Source: Megaustenia siamemsis
Lineage: Eukaryota; Mollusca; Gastropoda; Stylommatophora; Ariophantidae
Assembly (NCBI GenBank): GCA_032433765.1
Contig: JAVIAB010000051.1
Span: 77,306,244 to 77,370,243 of the forward strand
DNA: 64,000 bases
Direction of reading: 5' to 3'
A model generated the notes under the pieces. It had not been told where the DNA came from. It saw only the letters and a program-made list of their open reading frames with translations, and searched no databases. Shown piece by piece: positions 47,765 to 58,774 of the stretch. How positions within the stretch are numbered: the stretch's first letter is position 1; each line of letters begins with the position of its first letter. The position numbers and the translations under genes were made by a program.

Positions 47765-49587
47765 GTATCACAACAACCGGCACCTAATGTTAGTATCATT
47801 AATTACAAGCGGCACGTAACTTTAGTATCAATACAAGCGGCACGTAATGTTAGTATCAATACAAGCGGTGCGTAATGTAGTATCAATACAAGCAGCACGT
47901 AATGTTAGTATCAATACAAGCGGCACGTAATGTTAGTATCAATACAAGCGGCACATAATGTTAGTATCAATACAAGCGGCACGTAATGTTAGTATCAATA
48001 CAAGCGGCACGTAATGTTAGTATCAATACAAGCGGCACGTAATGTTAGTATCAATACAAGCGGCACGTAATGTTAGTATCAATACAAGCGGCACATAATG
48101 TTAGTATCCATACAAGCGGCACGTAATGTTAGTATCAATACAAGCGGCACATAATGTTAGTATCAATACAAGCGGCACGTAATGTTAGTATCAATACAAG
48201 CGGCACGTAATGTTAGTATCAATACAAGCGGCACGTAATGTTAGTATCAATACAAGCGGCACGTAATGTTAGTATCAATACAAGCGGCACATAATGTTAG
48301 TATCAATACAAGCGGCACGTAATGTTAGTATCAATACAAGCGGCACGTAATGTTAGTATCAATACAAGCGGCACGTAATGTTAGTATCAATACAAGCGGC
48401 ACGTAATGTTAGTATCAATACAAGCGGCACGTAATGTTAGTATCAATACAAGCGGCACGTAATGTTAGTATCAATACAAGCGGTGCGTAATGTAGTATCA
48501 ATACAAGCGGCACGTAATGTTAGTATCAATAAGCGGTGCGTAATGTAGTATCAATACAAGCGGCACGTAATGTTAGTATCAATACAAGCGGTGCGTAATG
48601 TAGTATCAATACAAGCGGCACATAATGTTAGTATCAATACAAGCGGTGCGTAATGTAGTATCAATACAAGCGGCACGTAATGTTAGTATCAATACAAGCG
48701 GCACGTACTGTTAGTATCAATACAAGCGGCACGTAATGTTAGTATCAATACAAGCGGCACATAATGTTAGTATCAATACAAGCGGCACGTAATGTTAGTA
48801 TCAATACAAGCGGCACGTAATGTTAGTATCAATACAAGCGGCACATAATGTTAGTATCAATACAAGCGGCACATAATGTTAGTATCAATACAAGCGGTGC
48901 GTAATGTAGTATCAATACAAGCGGCACGTAATGTTAGTATCAATACAAGCGGCACGTAATGTTAGTATCAACACAAGCGGCACGTAATGTTAGTATCAAT
49001 ACAAGCGGTACGTAATGTTAGTATCAATACAAGCGGCACATAATGTTAGTATCAATACAAGCGGCACGTAATGTTAGTATCAATACAAGCGGCACGTAAT
49101 GTTATAAGCGGCACATAATATTAGTATCAATACAATCGGCACGTAATGTTATTATCACTACAACCAGCACCTAATGTTATTATCACTACAATTAGCACCT
49201 AATGTTATTATCACTACAATCGGCACGTAATGTTATTATCACTACAAACGGCACCTAAAGTTATTATCACTACAACCGACACCTAATGTTATTATCACTA
49301 CAACCGGCACCTAATGTTATTATCACTACAACCGGCACCTAATGTTATTATCAATACAACCGGCACCTAATGTTAGCAACACTATAACCGGCACCTAATA
49401 TTAGTATCACTACAACCGGCACCTAATGTTATTATCACTGCAACCGGCACCTAATGTTATTATCACTGCAACCGGCACCTAATGATATTATCAATACAAC
49501 CGGCACCTAATGTTATTATCAATACAACCGGCACCTAATGTTAGTATCACTACAACCGGCACCTAATGTTATTATCACTACAGGCGG
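47765..49587. repeat. 28-bp minisatellite, ~65 copies, two zones
   Basis: The main zone (47800-49110) has unit AGCGGCACGTAATGTTAGTA then TCAATACA. The right zone (about 49130-49585) is a related but distinct unit, ACCGGCACCTAATGTTATTA then TCACTACA. A 27-bp variant with GGTGCGTAATGTAG is dispersed in the main zone. CACG/CACA alternates among units. Confidence 0.97.
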
Positions 49588-49699
49588 CTCTATTTTCTTG
49601 TGTTGCTTGGCATCTAGTGAACTTGCGTCAGTACAATTTGCTTGAAAACACGGGTCCAAGACGTTTATTAGTACCTGGCCTGAAACCTGTTAAAGATTT
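49588..49699. other. Short spacer between two 28-bp arrays
   Basis: About 110 bp of unique sequence. Confidence 0.5.
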
Positions 49700-50158
49700 A
49701 TTACTGATTTCATGCATGAAACGATTTATTGCTGACCATGCATGAGACGATTTATTGCTGACTTCATGCATGAGAAGATTTATTGCTGACTTCATACATG
49801 AGACGATTTATTGCTGACTTCATACATGAAACGATTTATTGCTGACTTCATACATGAGACGATTTATTGCTGACTTCATGCATGAGACGATTTATTGCTG
49901 ACTTCATACATGAGACGATTTATTGCTGACTTCATACATGAAACTATTTACTGCTGACTTCATACATGAAACTATTTATTGCTGACTTCATACATGAGAC
50001 GATTTATTGCTGACTTCATACATGAGACGATTTATTGCTGACTTCATACATGAGACGATTTATTGCTGACTTCATAAATGAGACGATTTATTGTTGACTT
50101 CATGCAGTAGACGATTTATTGCTGACTTCTTGCATGAGACGATTTATTGCTGACTTCC
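49700..50158. repeat. 28-bp minisatellite, ~16 copies
   Basis: The unit is CATGAGACGATTTATTGCTG then ACTTCATA. Variants are GCATG/ACATG and GAGACG/GAAACG/GAAACT. It is unrelated in sequence to the adjacent 28-bp array. Confidence 0.95.
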
Positions 50159-50864
50159 GTTTCTAAGATGGCGGATCTAGTCCACGTTCTCTCGATCGCT
50201 GCAATAAGTGCATTCGATGTCTGATTAATTTCAGTTCTCCATCGCACTCCTATGCGTTAAAGTCAAGATAATGATCTAATTATTACATCTGCGCTGATCA
50301 AACAATGTCGTATGCCGGCAAAATTCCATTTTCAACAAATCAAGTGTTGTGAATGCAAACTTCCATCGTCTAGGCTTGTTCTGCGCTTTACGTCACATTG
50401 GTGCTGATGTTGGATTTGCTTGATGCAAGTTATTTCCATGTTACTTATTAATGTGAAATGCTTCGTCAGCCGCAGTTTTATCTCTTCATGGAATTTGCAC
50501 CGTGTTCTGTTCGTCGTAGGCTACATTCACTAGAGCAATCAAGAATCTAAAGGGCGCGTCATTGCTGTGGTTGCGCCATTGTTATGTGTGCTACGTCATC
50601 GTAATGGCTCATCGTAAATCCCTAGACCGTCGATACGCTAAACTTACGGTCTGTTGTTTAGCTGTGCGACGGGGATAATCTGACGACTAACTGTGTGTTT
50701 ATATGTTCCAAATTGGTGTCAACAACGATGGTCTATCATGATCAAGCGCAATACATTTTTAAAGAAATGTGACGATCATCACTTTCGGGAGGACGTGAAC
50801 TTCTGGTATATGGTGGATAGGCGGCAGGAACCATTGCAGGCTATGCATGAAAAGTGTTCCTTGA
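50159..50864. other. Unique sequence, higher GC
   Basis: About 0.7 kb without a recognised gene. CTAAGATGGCGGATCTAGTC near 50163 is a phrase often seen near transcription starts, but one motif is not support for a promoter. Confidence 0.4.
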
Positions 50865-51438
50865 TGCAGTTTCCTCATATTCCAAGTCCATGGGGGACTG
50901 GTTGGTCTCGAGGCAGGACGCCGGCCTCGGGACAGAGATGTTGTGGGTTCAAATCTCGGCTCCACCGGTTGTGATTTTTATTTATGATTTCTCTCTGCGA
51001 CAGCTGCATGCTGATACAAATTTTAAGGATATGACCGGAGCATCTAGGAGTGCGTTGCATGCATGACCTCAGAAAAAAATCGTGTCATGTATTGTTGTTG
51101 TTGTTGTTACGTTCGCCAGCTTTCAACTCTGCCGAAGTCCCTAGAGACTAGGAACTGAATTTTGCGCGTTAATGCATTTTTCCGTGGCAGCCATGTGCAC
51201 AAGGGTCCCTCGCCACACAGGCAGATAACTTCGACTTCGGAGGTACTCATGTTTTTTCCGTCGATGAGTAACTGACGTTTCAAGCCGGGCCTCGCTGCTG
51301 AGACCAGGGGTGGTTATCGCAGAGAGAAATCATAAATACAAATCACAACCGGTGGAGCCAAGATTTGAACCCACAACATCTCTGTCCCGAGGCAGGACGC
51401 CAGTCCCCCATGGACTTGGAATATGAGGAAACTGCAAC
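50865..51438. mobile_element. Inverted-repeat (foldback) element with tRNA-like arms
   Basis: The left arm (50865-50999) starts TGCAGTTTCCTCATATTCCA and continues GTCCATGGGGGACTGG, GGGTTCAAATCTCGGCTCCA, to ATGATTTCTCTCTGCGA. The right arm (about 51313-51438) is its reverse complement with about 95% identity by eye, lacking roughly 20 bp of the CTCGAGGCAGGACGCCGGC part. The spacer is about 310 bp. Each arm includes a B-box-like GGGTTCAAATCTCG. It could be two SINEs in opposite orientation or one foldback element; there is no transposase. Confidence 0.75.
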
Positions 51439-51754
51439 ACAACAACTAACTGTGCCAGTTCTGTTTTGGTTGATAACTTCTCTCATTTGTGCAGCATATA
51501 GCTCTGTTCTGGCTATAAATGTTAATTCTCATCCATTTCCACAGGAAATGGTAACCTGTTAGCAGGATTTTCACGCTGAGTAACAGTTGTCTATGCATTC
51601 CATACATTGAATATTTTGACAAGTCTTATAGAACACAGGTTATACATAATGTTTGGACCTGAAGATATTACGTTCTTCACAGAGTGAATACCAGATAATT
51701 ATCAACAAACAGATTCAATATGAACATAATTAAATGTTAATATGCATGACATTT
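51439..51754. other. Spacer
   Basis: Unique AT-rich sequence; nothing recognised. Confidence 0.45.
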
Positions 51755-52008
51755 GGGAGCTGCGATAGCTCAGTGGTTAGTGAACTGGATTACAAAGGAC
51801 AAGAGGTAGGGTTCGATCCCAACCTACGGCTTCCGGTTCACCCAGCCTTTAATGGGTACCGGATTTTTTTCTGGGAAAGTAAAGCGGCACGGGCGTGTTA
51901 CCGACCACATTACCTCAAAAATCATGTGCCGAAGGTCTATAAAATATATGGTCACTAACACCAAATTCCATATACGCCACTTGGCGTGACGGGGGTACTT
52001 TACATTTA
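51755..52008 (+). mobile_element. tRNA-derived SINE, full-length
   Basis: Head GGGAGCTGCGATAGCTCAGT, B box GGGTTCGATCCCAACC, body and tail GGGGGTACTTTACATTTACA. The flanks ATGCATGACATTT (51742-51754) and ATACATGATATTT (52012-52024) are an imperfect 13-bp target-site duplication. Confidence 0.93.
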
Positions 52009-52449
52009 CAACATACATGATATTTCTGACACGTGTTTGTCATAATCATCATCATGCCGACCATCACCAGCATCGTCATCAGCATTATTATAATTACAGT
52101 ATGCGATGTTTCATTGCTATGAAAAACAAGTATAACACCAACCATCTGCTCATTGAGCAATGCAGTATTTCTCTATTCATTGTACTCCTGTTAGTCACCC
52201 GCATTATCTTCAGTGCACATTGAACAACAATCCGTTAGTGCCCAGATTTATCCTCAGAAAATCTGGCAGCGTTTATATGACTGGGAAATAAAACTACGTT
52301 GGTTCCCAAGCTTTTCACAGGATTTCCTGGAGCTCTGCTGAATTTGGGCAATATCCCTTCCTTGAATGTTGAGAGTCTTACCAGGGATTCAAGAACAGCT
52401 TCAAAATCTTTATCTCGTTCTTATTTTTCTAGAGCATTAGGGGTATAAG
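52009..52449. other. Unique sequence
   Basis: About 440 bp; nothing recognised apart from CAT-rich stretches. Confidence 0.45.
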
Positions 52450-55400
52450 ATTTGTCCATCACTAGACCACATCATCCATCAGTTGGTTACATCGTCCATC
52501 TCTAGGCCGCATCGTCCATCACAAGACCACATCGTCCAACAGTAGGTCCCATCATCCATCTCTAAGTTACATCGTCCATCTCTAGGCCACATCGTCCATC
52601 ACTAGGTCCCATCATCCATCTCTAGGTTACATCGTCCATCACTACGCCACATCGTCCATCACTAGGTTCCATCATCTATCTCTAGGTTACATCGTCCATC
52701 ACTAGGCCACATCGTCCATCACTAGGCCACATCGTCCATCACTACGCCACATCGTCCATCATTAGGTCACATCGTCCATCACTAGGTCACATCGTCCATC
52801 ATTAGGTCACATCGTCCGTCACTAGGTCACATCGTCCATCACTAGGCTACATTGTCCATTACTAGGCCACATTGTCCATCACTAGGCCACATTGTTCATC
52901 ACTAAGCCACATCGTCCATCACTAGGCCACATCGTCAGTCACTAAGCCATATTGTCCATCACTAGGACATATCAGCCATTACTTGGGTACATCATCCATC
53001 GCTACGCCACATCGTCTATCGCTGCGCCACATCGTCCATCACTAGGCCACATCGTCCATCACTACGCCACATAGTCCATCACTAGGTCACATCGTTCATC
53101 ATTAGACAACATCGTCCATCACTAGGTCACATCGTCCATCACTAGGTCACATCGTCCATCACTAGGTCACATCGTCCATCACTAGGTCACATAGTCCATC
53201 ATTAGACAACATCGTCCATCACTAGGTCACATCGTCCATCACTAGGTCACATCGTCCATCACTAGGCTACATCGTCCATTACTAGGCCACATTGTTCATC
53301 ACTAGGCCACATTGTCCATCACTAAGCCACATCGTCCATCACTAGGCCACATCGTCCATCACTAAGCCATATTGTCCATCACTAGGACATATCAGCCATT
53401 ACTTGGGTACATCATCCATCGCTACGCCACATCGTCTATCGCTATGCCACATCGTCCATCACTAGGCCACATCGTCCATCACTACGCCACATCGTCTATC
53501 GCTACGCCACATCGTCCATCGCTACGCCACATCGTCCATCGCTACGCCACATCGTCCATCGCTACGCCACATCGTCCATTACCAGGCCTCTTCGTCAATC
53601 ACTAGGCCACATGGCCCATCGCTAGACCACATCGTCTATCTAGGCCACATCGTCCATCAGTAGGCCATATCGGCCATAACTAGGCCACATCGTCTATCAA
53701 TGCCACATCGTCTATCTAGGCCACATCGTCTATCTAGGCCACATCGTCTATCTAGGCCACATCGTCCATCAGTAGGCCACATCGTCCATCACTAGGCCAC
53801 ATCGTCCATCACTAGGCCACATCGTTCATCACTAGGCCACATCGTCCATCACTACGCCACATCGTCCATCACTAGGCCACATCGTCCATCACTAGGTCAC
53901 ATCGTCTATCTAGGCCACATCGCCCATCAGTAGGCTACATCGTCCATCACTAGGCCACATCGTCTATCACTAGGTCACATCGCCCATCAGTAGGCCACAT
54001 CGCCCATCAGTAGGCCACATCGTCCATCACTACGCCACATCGTCCATCACTAGGCCACATCGCCCATCAGTAGGCCACATCGTCCATCACTAGGCCACAT
54101 CGTCCATCACTAGGCCACATCGTTCATCACTAGGCCACATCGTCCATCACTACGCCACATCGTCCATCACTAGGCCACATCGTCCATCACTAGGTCACAT
54201 CGTCTATCTAGGCCACATCGCCCATCAGTAGGCCACATCGTCCATCACTAGGCCACATCGTCCATCACTAGGTCACATCGTCTATCTAGGCCACATCGCC
54301 CATCAGTATGCCACATCGTCCATCACTAGGCCACATCGTCCATCACTAGGCCACATCGTCCATCACTAGGCCACATCGTCCATCACTAGGCCACATCGTC
54401 CATCACTAGGCCACATCGTCCATCACTAGGCCATATCGTCCATCGCTACGCCACATCGTCCATTACCAGGCCTCTTCGTCAATCACTAGGCCACATGGCC
54501 CATCGCTAGACCACATCGTCTATCTAGGCCACATCGTCTATCAATGCCACATCGTCTATCTAGGCCATATCGTCTATCTAGGCCACATCGTCCATCTAGG
54601 CCACATCGTCCATCACTAAGCCACATCGTCTATCTAGGCCACATCGTCCATCACTAGGCCACATCGTCCATCACTAGGCCACATCGTCCATCACTAGGCC
54701 ACATCGTCCATCACTAGGCCACATCGTCCATCACTAGGCCATATCGTCCATCACTACGCCACATCGTCCATCACTAGGCCACACCGTCCATCACTAGGCC
54801 ACATCGTCCATCACTACGCCACATCATCCATCACTAGGCCATATCGTTCATCAGTAAGCCACATCGTCCATCACTAGGGCACATCGTCCATCACTAGGCC
54901 ACATCGTCCACCACTAGGGCACATCGTCCATCACTACGCCACATCGTCCATCACTAGGTCACATCGTTCATCATTAGGTCACATCGTCCATCACTAGGCC
55001 ACATCGTCCATCACTTCGCCACATCGTCCATCACTACGCCACATCGTCCATCACTACGCCACATCATCCATCACTGGGCCACATCGTCTATCACTACGCC
55101 ACATCGTCCATCACTAGACCACATCGTCCATCACTAGACCACATCGTCCATCACTTGGCCACATCGTCGATCACTAGACCACATCGTCCATCACTAGGCC
55201 ACATCTTCCATCACTAAGCCACATCGTCTATCACTACGCCACATCGTCCATCACTAGACCACATCGTCCATCACTAGGCCACATCGTCTATCACTTCGCC
55301 ACATCGTCCATCATTAGGCCACATCGTCCATCACTAGGCCACATCGTCCATCACTAGACCACATCGTCCATCACTACGCCACATCGTCCATCACTAGGTC

Positions 55401-55693
55401 ACATCGTCTATCACTAGGCCACATCGTCCATCACTAGGCCACATCGTCCATCACTAGGCCATATCGTCCATCACTACGCCACATCGTCCATCACTAGACC
55501 ACATCGTCCATCACTAGACCACATCGTCCATCACTAGGCCACATCGTCTATCACTTCGCCACATCGTCCATCATTAGGCCACATCGTCCATCACTAGGGC
55601 ACATAGTCCATCACTAGACCACATCGTCCATCACTAGACCACATCGTCCATCACTAGAGCACATCGTCCACCACTAAGCCACATCGTCCATCA
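52450..55693. repeat. 20-bp minisatellite, ~160 copies
   Basis: The unit is ACTAGGCCACATCGTCCATC. Frequent variants are CTACGCC, TAGGTCAC, TAGACCAC, ATTGTCC and 16-bp short units (CTATCTAGGCCACATCGT). Blocks of several hundred bases recur; for example the arrangement around 52860-53010 returns near 53280-53430, and that at 53570-53640 near 54460-54530. Confidence 0.97.
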
Positions 55694-56794
55694 ATATGAA
55701 GCAGTGCGCAGAAAGTTTGACAAAAATGGATATTCCTGCAATGCTTAATTTGCTGAAAAGACAACAGCCAGTTGCACGAATATTGTACACAGCTGCGTGT
55801 TTTCATCTCTAAGTCGCATTTTAGTTCCAATCTTGAACATGTTGCAGCATTTGTAGATGATGATATACTAAGTCTCCACCATCTTGCAACTTGAAGTTCC
55901 CCAACCGTCTTACCAATCTCGTTCCAACATTTCTTTTCTGTCTCAATCCGCTCCTCCTATTTCGATCCTTTCTGCTGGCACCATGTATACAATGTCATCC
56001 TTTATAACTAAACATGTGTTCAGTGCGTTACACCTGCCGTATTTGTCTTTCTTTTATTTATATATGTTTTCATAGTCATATTATTGAGGGAATTTAGACG
56101 CCTAACCTAACGCAATAACAACAACAAAAAAGAAAGAAAGAAAAAGAAATAATCTTCCAGATAAAATCTATGGACAATTGTCAAGCAAAATTACGGAGTA
56201 AAGCAGCTTGTGGAAGTCCTTCTCATGAAAGGCAAATAGAAAAACACAGTAAACAATCCAACGACGAGTGGATGCAATTAAAGAGCTTTACCTTAGTGAA
56301 TCATCTTAAATATGCCACGTGAACACTTTGTTTTTATAAAAACGTGGACTGGAATTTTGAATCAGTGCTTTAACTTGAAAATCATTGGTTGGCTTCTATT
56401 TTGATCGCAGCAATTTATTTAACTGGAACTTTTTTCCTCTCTCGATTTTTACAGCTTGAAAAGAGGCATTAGATAATTGCCAACATTTTGTCAATACTGC
56501 CATTAAAATTGTGTATTTTCTTGGACGGATGTAATCATTGAAAAAATCTGCAACCTTAATATAATGGGATTTAACTAAGTCTTGCGTGAATATAAGAATT
56601 AAGATTAGGTAGGTTCCAGGAAACTGGGAAAAATCGACTGATTAAGGCAAAATAAGCATAAATTAATAATTGAAAGAAAGAATGAAAGAAAGAAAGAAAG
56701 AAAGAAAGAAAGAAACAAGAATCATATCGCGAAGGATAGAGAATATGGCATTTACTGCTCTTAATTTTTTATTATTTTTGTATAATGTGGTAAC
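55694..56794. other. Unique sequence with a (GAAA)n tract
   Basis: About 1.1 kb with (GAAA)n at about 56680-56716. The frames at 55884-56075 and 56670-56900 have no domain. Confidence 0.45.
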
Positions 56795-56935
56795 TATCAG
56801 TGGGGATCTCCTCTTACCAGTTAAGATCCAGTACCCATTTACAGCTGGAGAAAGCTACAAGTCCTTTTTCGGAATCGTATGTGATCTATGTTCATTATGA
56901 CAGTTGGCTAACTACTGGGCCACCACCGTTCCCCA
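56795..56935 (-). mobile_element. Diverged, shortened tRNA-derived SINE
   Basis: The minus strand starts GGGGAACGGTGGTGGCCCAG (A-box-like GGCCCAGTAGTTAGCC) and contains CAGCTGTAAATGGGTACTGG, matching the CAGCCTTTAATGGGTACCGG block of the common SINE. The remaining 3' part is lost or unrecognisable. Confidence 0.5.
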
Positions 56936-56968
56936 AGTAAAACTAGAAATAATTAAAGTTTACTATTT

Positions 56969-56983
56969 GTGTGTGTGTGTGTG
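56969..56983. repeat. (TG)n microsatellite
   Basis: Short perfect TG tract. Confidence 0.8.
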
Positions 56984-57196
56984 TGGTCTAATTACTGTTG
57001 CAGCTATAATGAAGACTTTCATTCATTGAGTGCCATCTCCACATCGAAGGCTGGCTACCAGTGAGGACCATTTTACTCTGTCTCTTATGTAGATGGTGCA
57101 CGTTGTCATATGTTCACCTGTCTATCTTTTGATATTATCGGTCCACTTTAGTCTTGATATCTCTGCCTTGTCTACCTTTCGTAGGTTTTTTACCAT

Positions 57197-57392
57197 CCGT
57201 CCGTCCGTCCGTCCCTCCCTCCCTCCCTCCCTCCCTCCCTCCCTCCCTCCCTCCCTCCCTTCCTTCCTTCCTTCCTTCCTTCCTTCCTTCCTTCCTTCCT
57301 TCCTTCCTTCCTTCCTTCCTTAATTCCTTCCTTCCTTCCATCCTTCCTTCCTCCATTCCTTCCTTCTTTCCTTCCATCCTTCCTTCCTTTTC
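57197..57392. repeat. Compound tetranucleotide repeat (CCGT)(CCTC)(CCTT)
   Basis: CCGT, then about 12 CCCT/CCTC units, then over 20 CCTT units with a few interruptions. The strand is pure pyrimidine, so triplex (H-DNA) formation is plausible. Pro-Ser-rich and Lys-Glu-Gly-rich frames on the two strands are artefacts. Confidence 0.96.
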
Positions 57393-57720
57393 TTTCGTTA
57401 CCTTCACATATTCAAAGTCAGCAGCTGTCATTTTTGAATTGTGTTAAGTTGTTCTTGGTTTTTTTTTTCATTTTCGCTTATTTAGAAATATCCCTGTTTG
57501 TCTTCTTTTCATTTCATCCAATTCTTCCCGGCTTTATATAGATCCACATCTTCAAGACTTCAGTTTTCTGCTCCTTTTTCTTTATTTAATGCCCATGTTT
57601 AGCATTAGACAATACAACGGGGAATTCCTCAACTTTAAACATCGAGGAGGCATACACATTTTTAAATACAAGAAAATCATATTTTTTTTAATTTAGAAAG
57701 AAAACAAAAATATGTCTATA

Positions 57721-57980
57721 AAAAATAGTAAAGTACCCACTTCACGCCAAGTGACGTATAGGGAAATATGGTGTTAGTGACCCTATATTATACAGACCTT
57801 CAGCACATGATTTTTAGGGTAATGTGGTCGGTTATACGCCCGTGCTGCTTTACTTTCCCAGAAAAAAAATCCAGTACCCATTTAAGGCTGGGTGAACCCG
57901 GAATCCGTCGGTTGGAATCGAACCCTACCCCTTGTCCTTTGTAGTCCAGTTCACTAACCACTGAGCTATCGCGGCTCCCT
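57721..57980 (-). mobile_element. tRNA-derived SINE, full-length, perfect target duplication
   Basis: The minus strand has GGGAGCCGCGATAGCTCAGT, the B box GGGTTCGATTCCAACC, body and tail to GGGTACTTTACTATTTTT. A perfect 14-bp repeat AAAATATGTCTATA flanks it (57707-57720 and 57981-57994). Confidence 0.95.
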
Positions 57981-57994
57981 AAAATATGTCTATA

Positions 57995-58449
57995 ATAATG
58001 ACAATTAAGAAGCTATGTCTTTATGCATTTCAGCACATCACATACCCTCTCATCATCATTCCTTCCCCCTCCCTTTCCCTCCCTCTTTCTTTATTTTTTA
58101 TTCAATTCGTGGCTAACTTGGTCGCAATCACGGATTTAATACGATAATAATTTAATAATAATTTTTGTGCGTAAAATTCGATTGCAACAGCAACTTGATT
58201 TCTAGCTGCCAATTTCATGCCAGACAACAGTTTACCAACATGGCGGCAACGCTTGCATCTGACATCGATATCATTTGTTTGGTTTCCAGTAGGTCAATTG
58301 TCAATTCATGAGACGTATACAACGCAATATTTTATGTTATTCCCTTACAAAGATTACTCCCAGGGATAATAAAGGACATTGTATTGATAATAATTGGAGT
58401 CTATGTAAAAGATAATAAGACCATCTTGAGTTGTGGACTGTAAACATCA
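57995..58449. other. Unique sequence
   Basis: About 450 bp, AT-rich; nothing recognised. Confidence 0.45.
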
Positions 58450-58700
58450 AAAGAGGTACTTGTGTTGAAGATCTATAAGTATAAAAAGACGTGTTGAAGA
58501 TTTATAAGTATAAAAAGAATATGTGTTGAATGTTTATAGACATAAAAAGAACTTGTGTTGAAGATCTGTAAACATAAAAAAGAACAATTTCGATGATCTG
58601 TAAACTTTAAAAAAAACAACTTGTGTTGAAAATCTGTAAGTACAAAAGGGAACTTTTGAGAGTGAACGAAAGAAATGGAACTTCTTTTGTAGATCTGCAA
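58450..58700. repeat. Degenerate ~36-bp tandem repeat
   Basis: About seven diverged copies built on GTGTTGAAGATCTGTAAACA and TAAAAAGAACTT. Much older or less homogenised than the neighbouring 29-bp array. Confidence 0.75.
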
Positions 58701-58774
58701 GCATTAAAAGTAGAATAAAGTGGGAGAATAGTAATTTGATCAAAACACTGAGTTCGTTAACGAATGTCATAGTG

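Noticed and set aside
57093..57447. Pro-Ser-rich (plus) and Lys-Glu-Gly-rich (minus) frames
   Set aside because: They come entirely from the CCTC/CCTT microsatellite.
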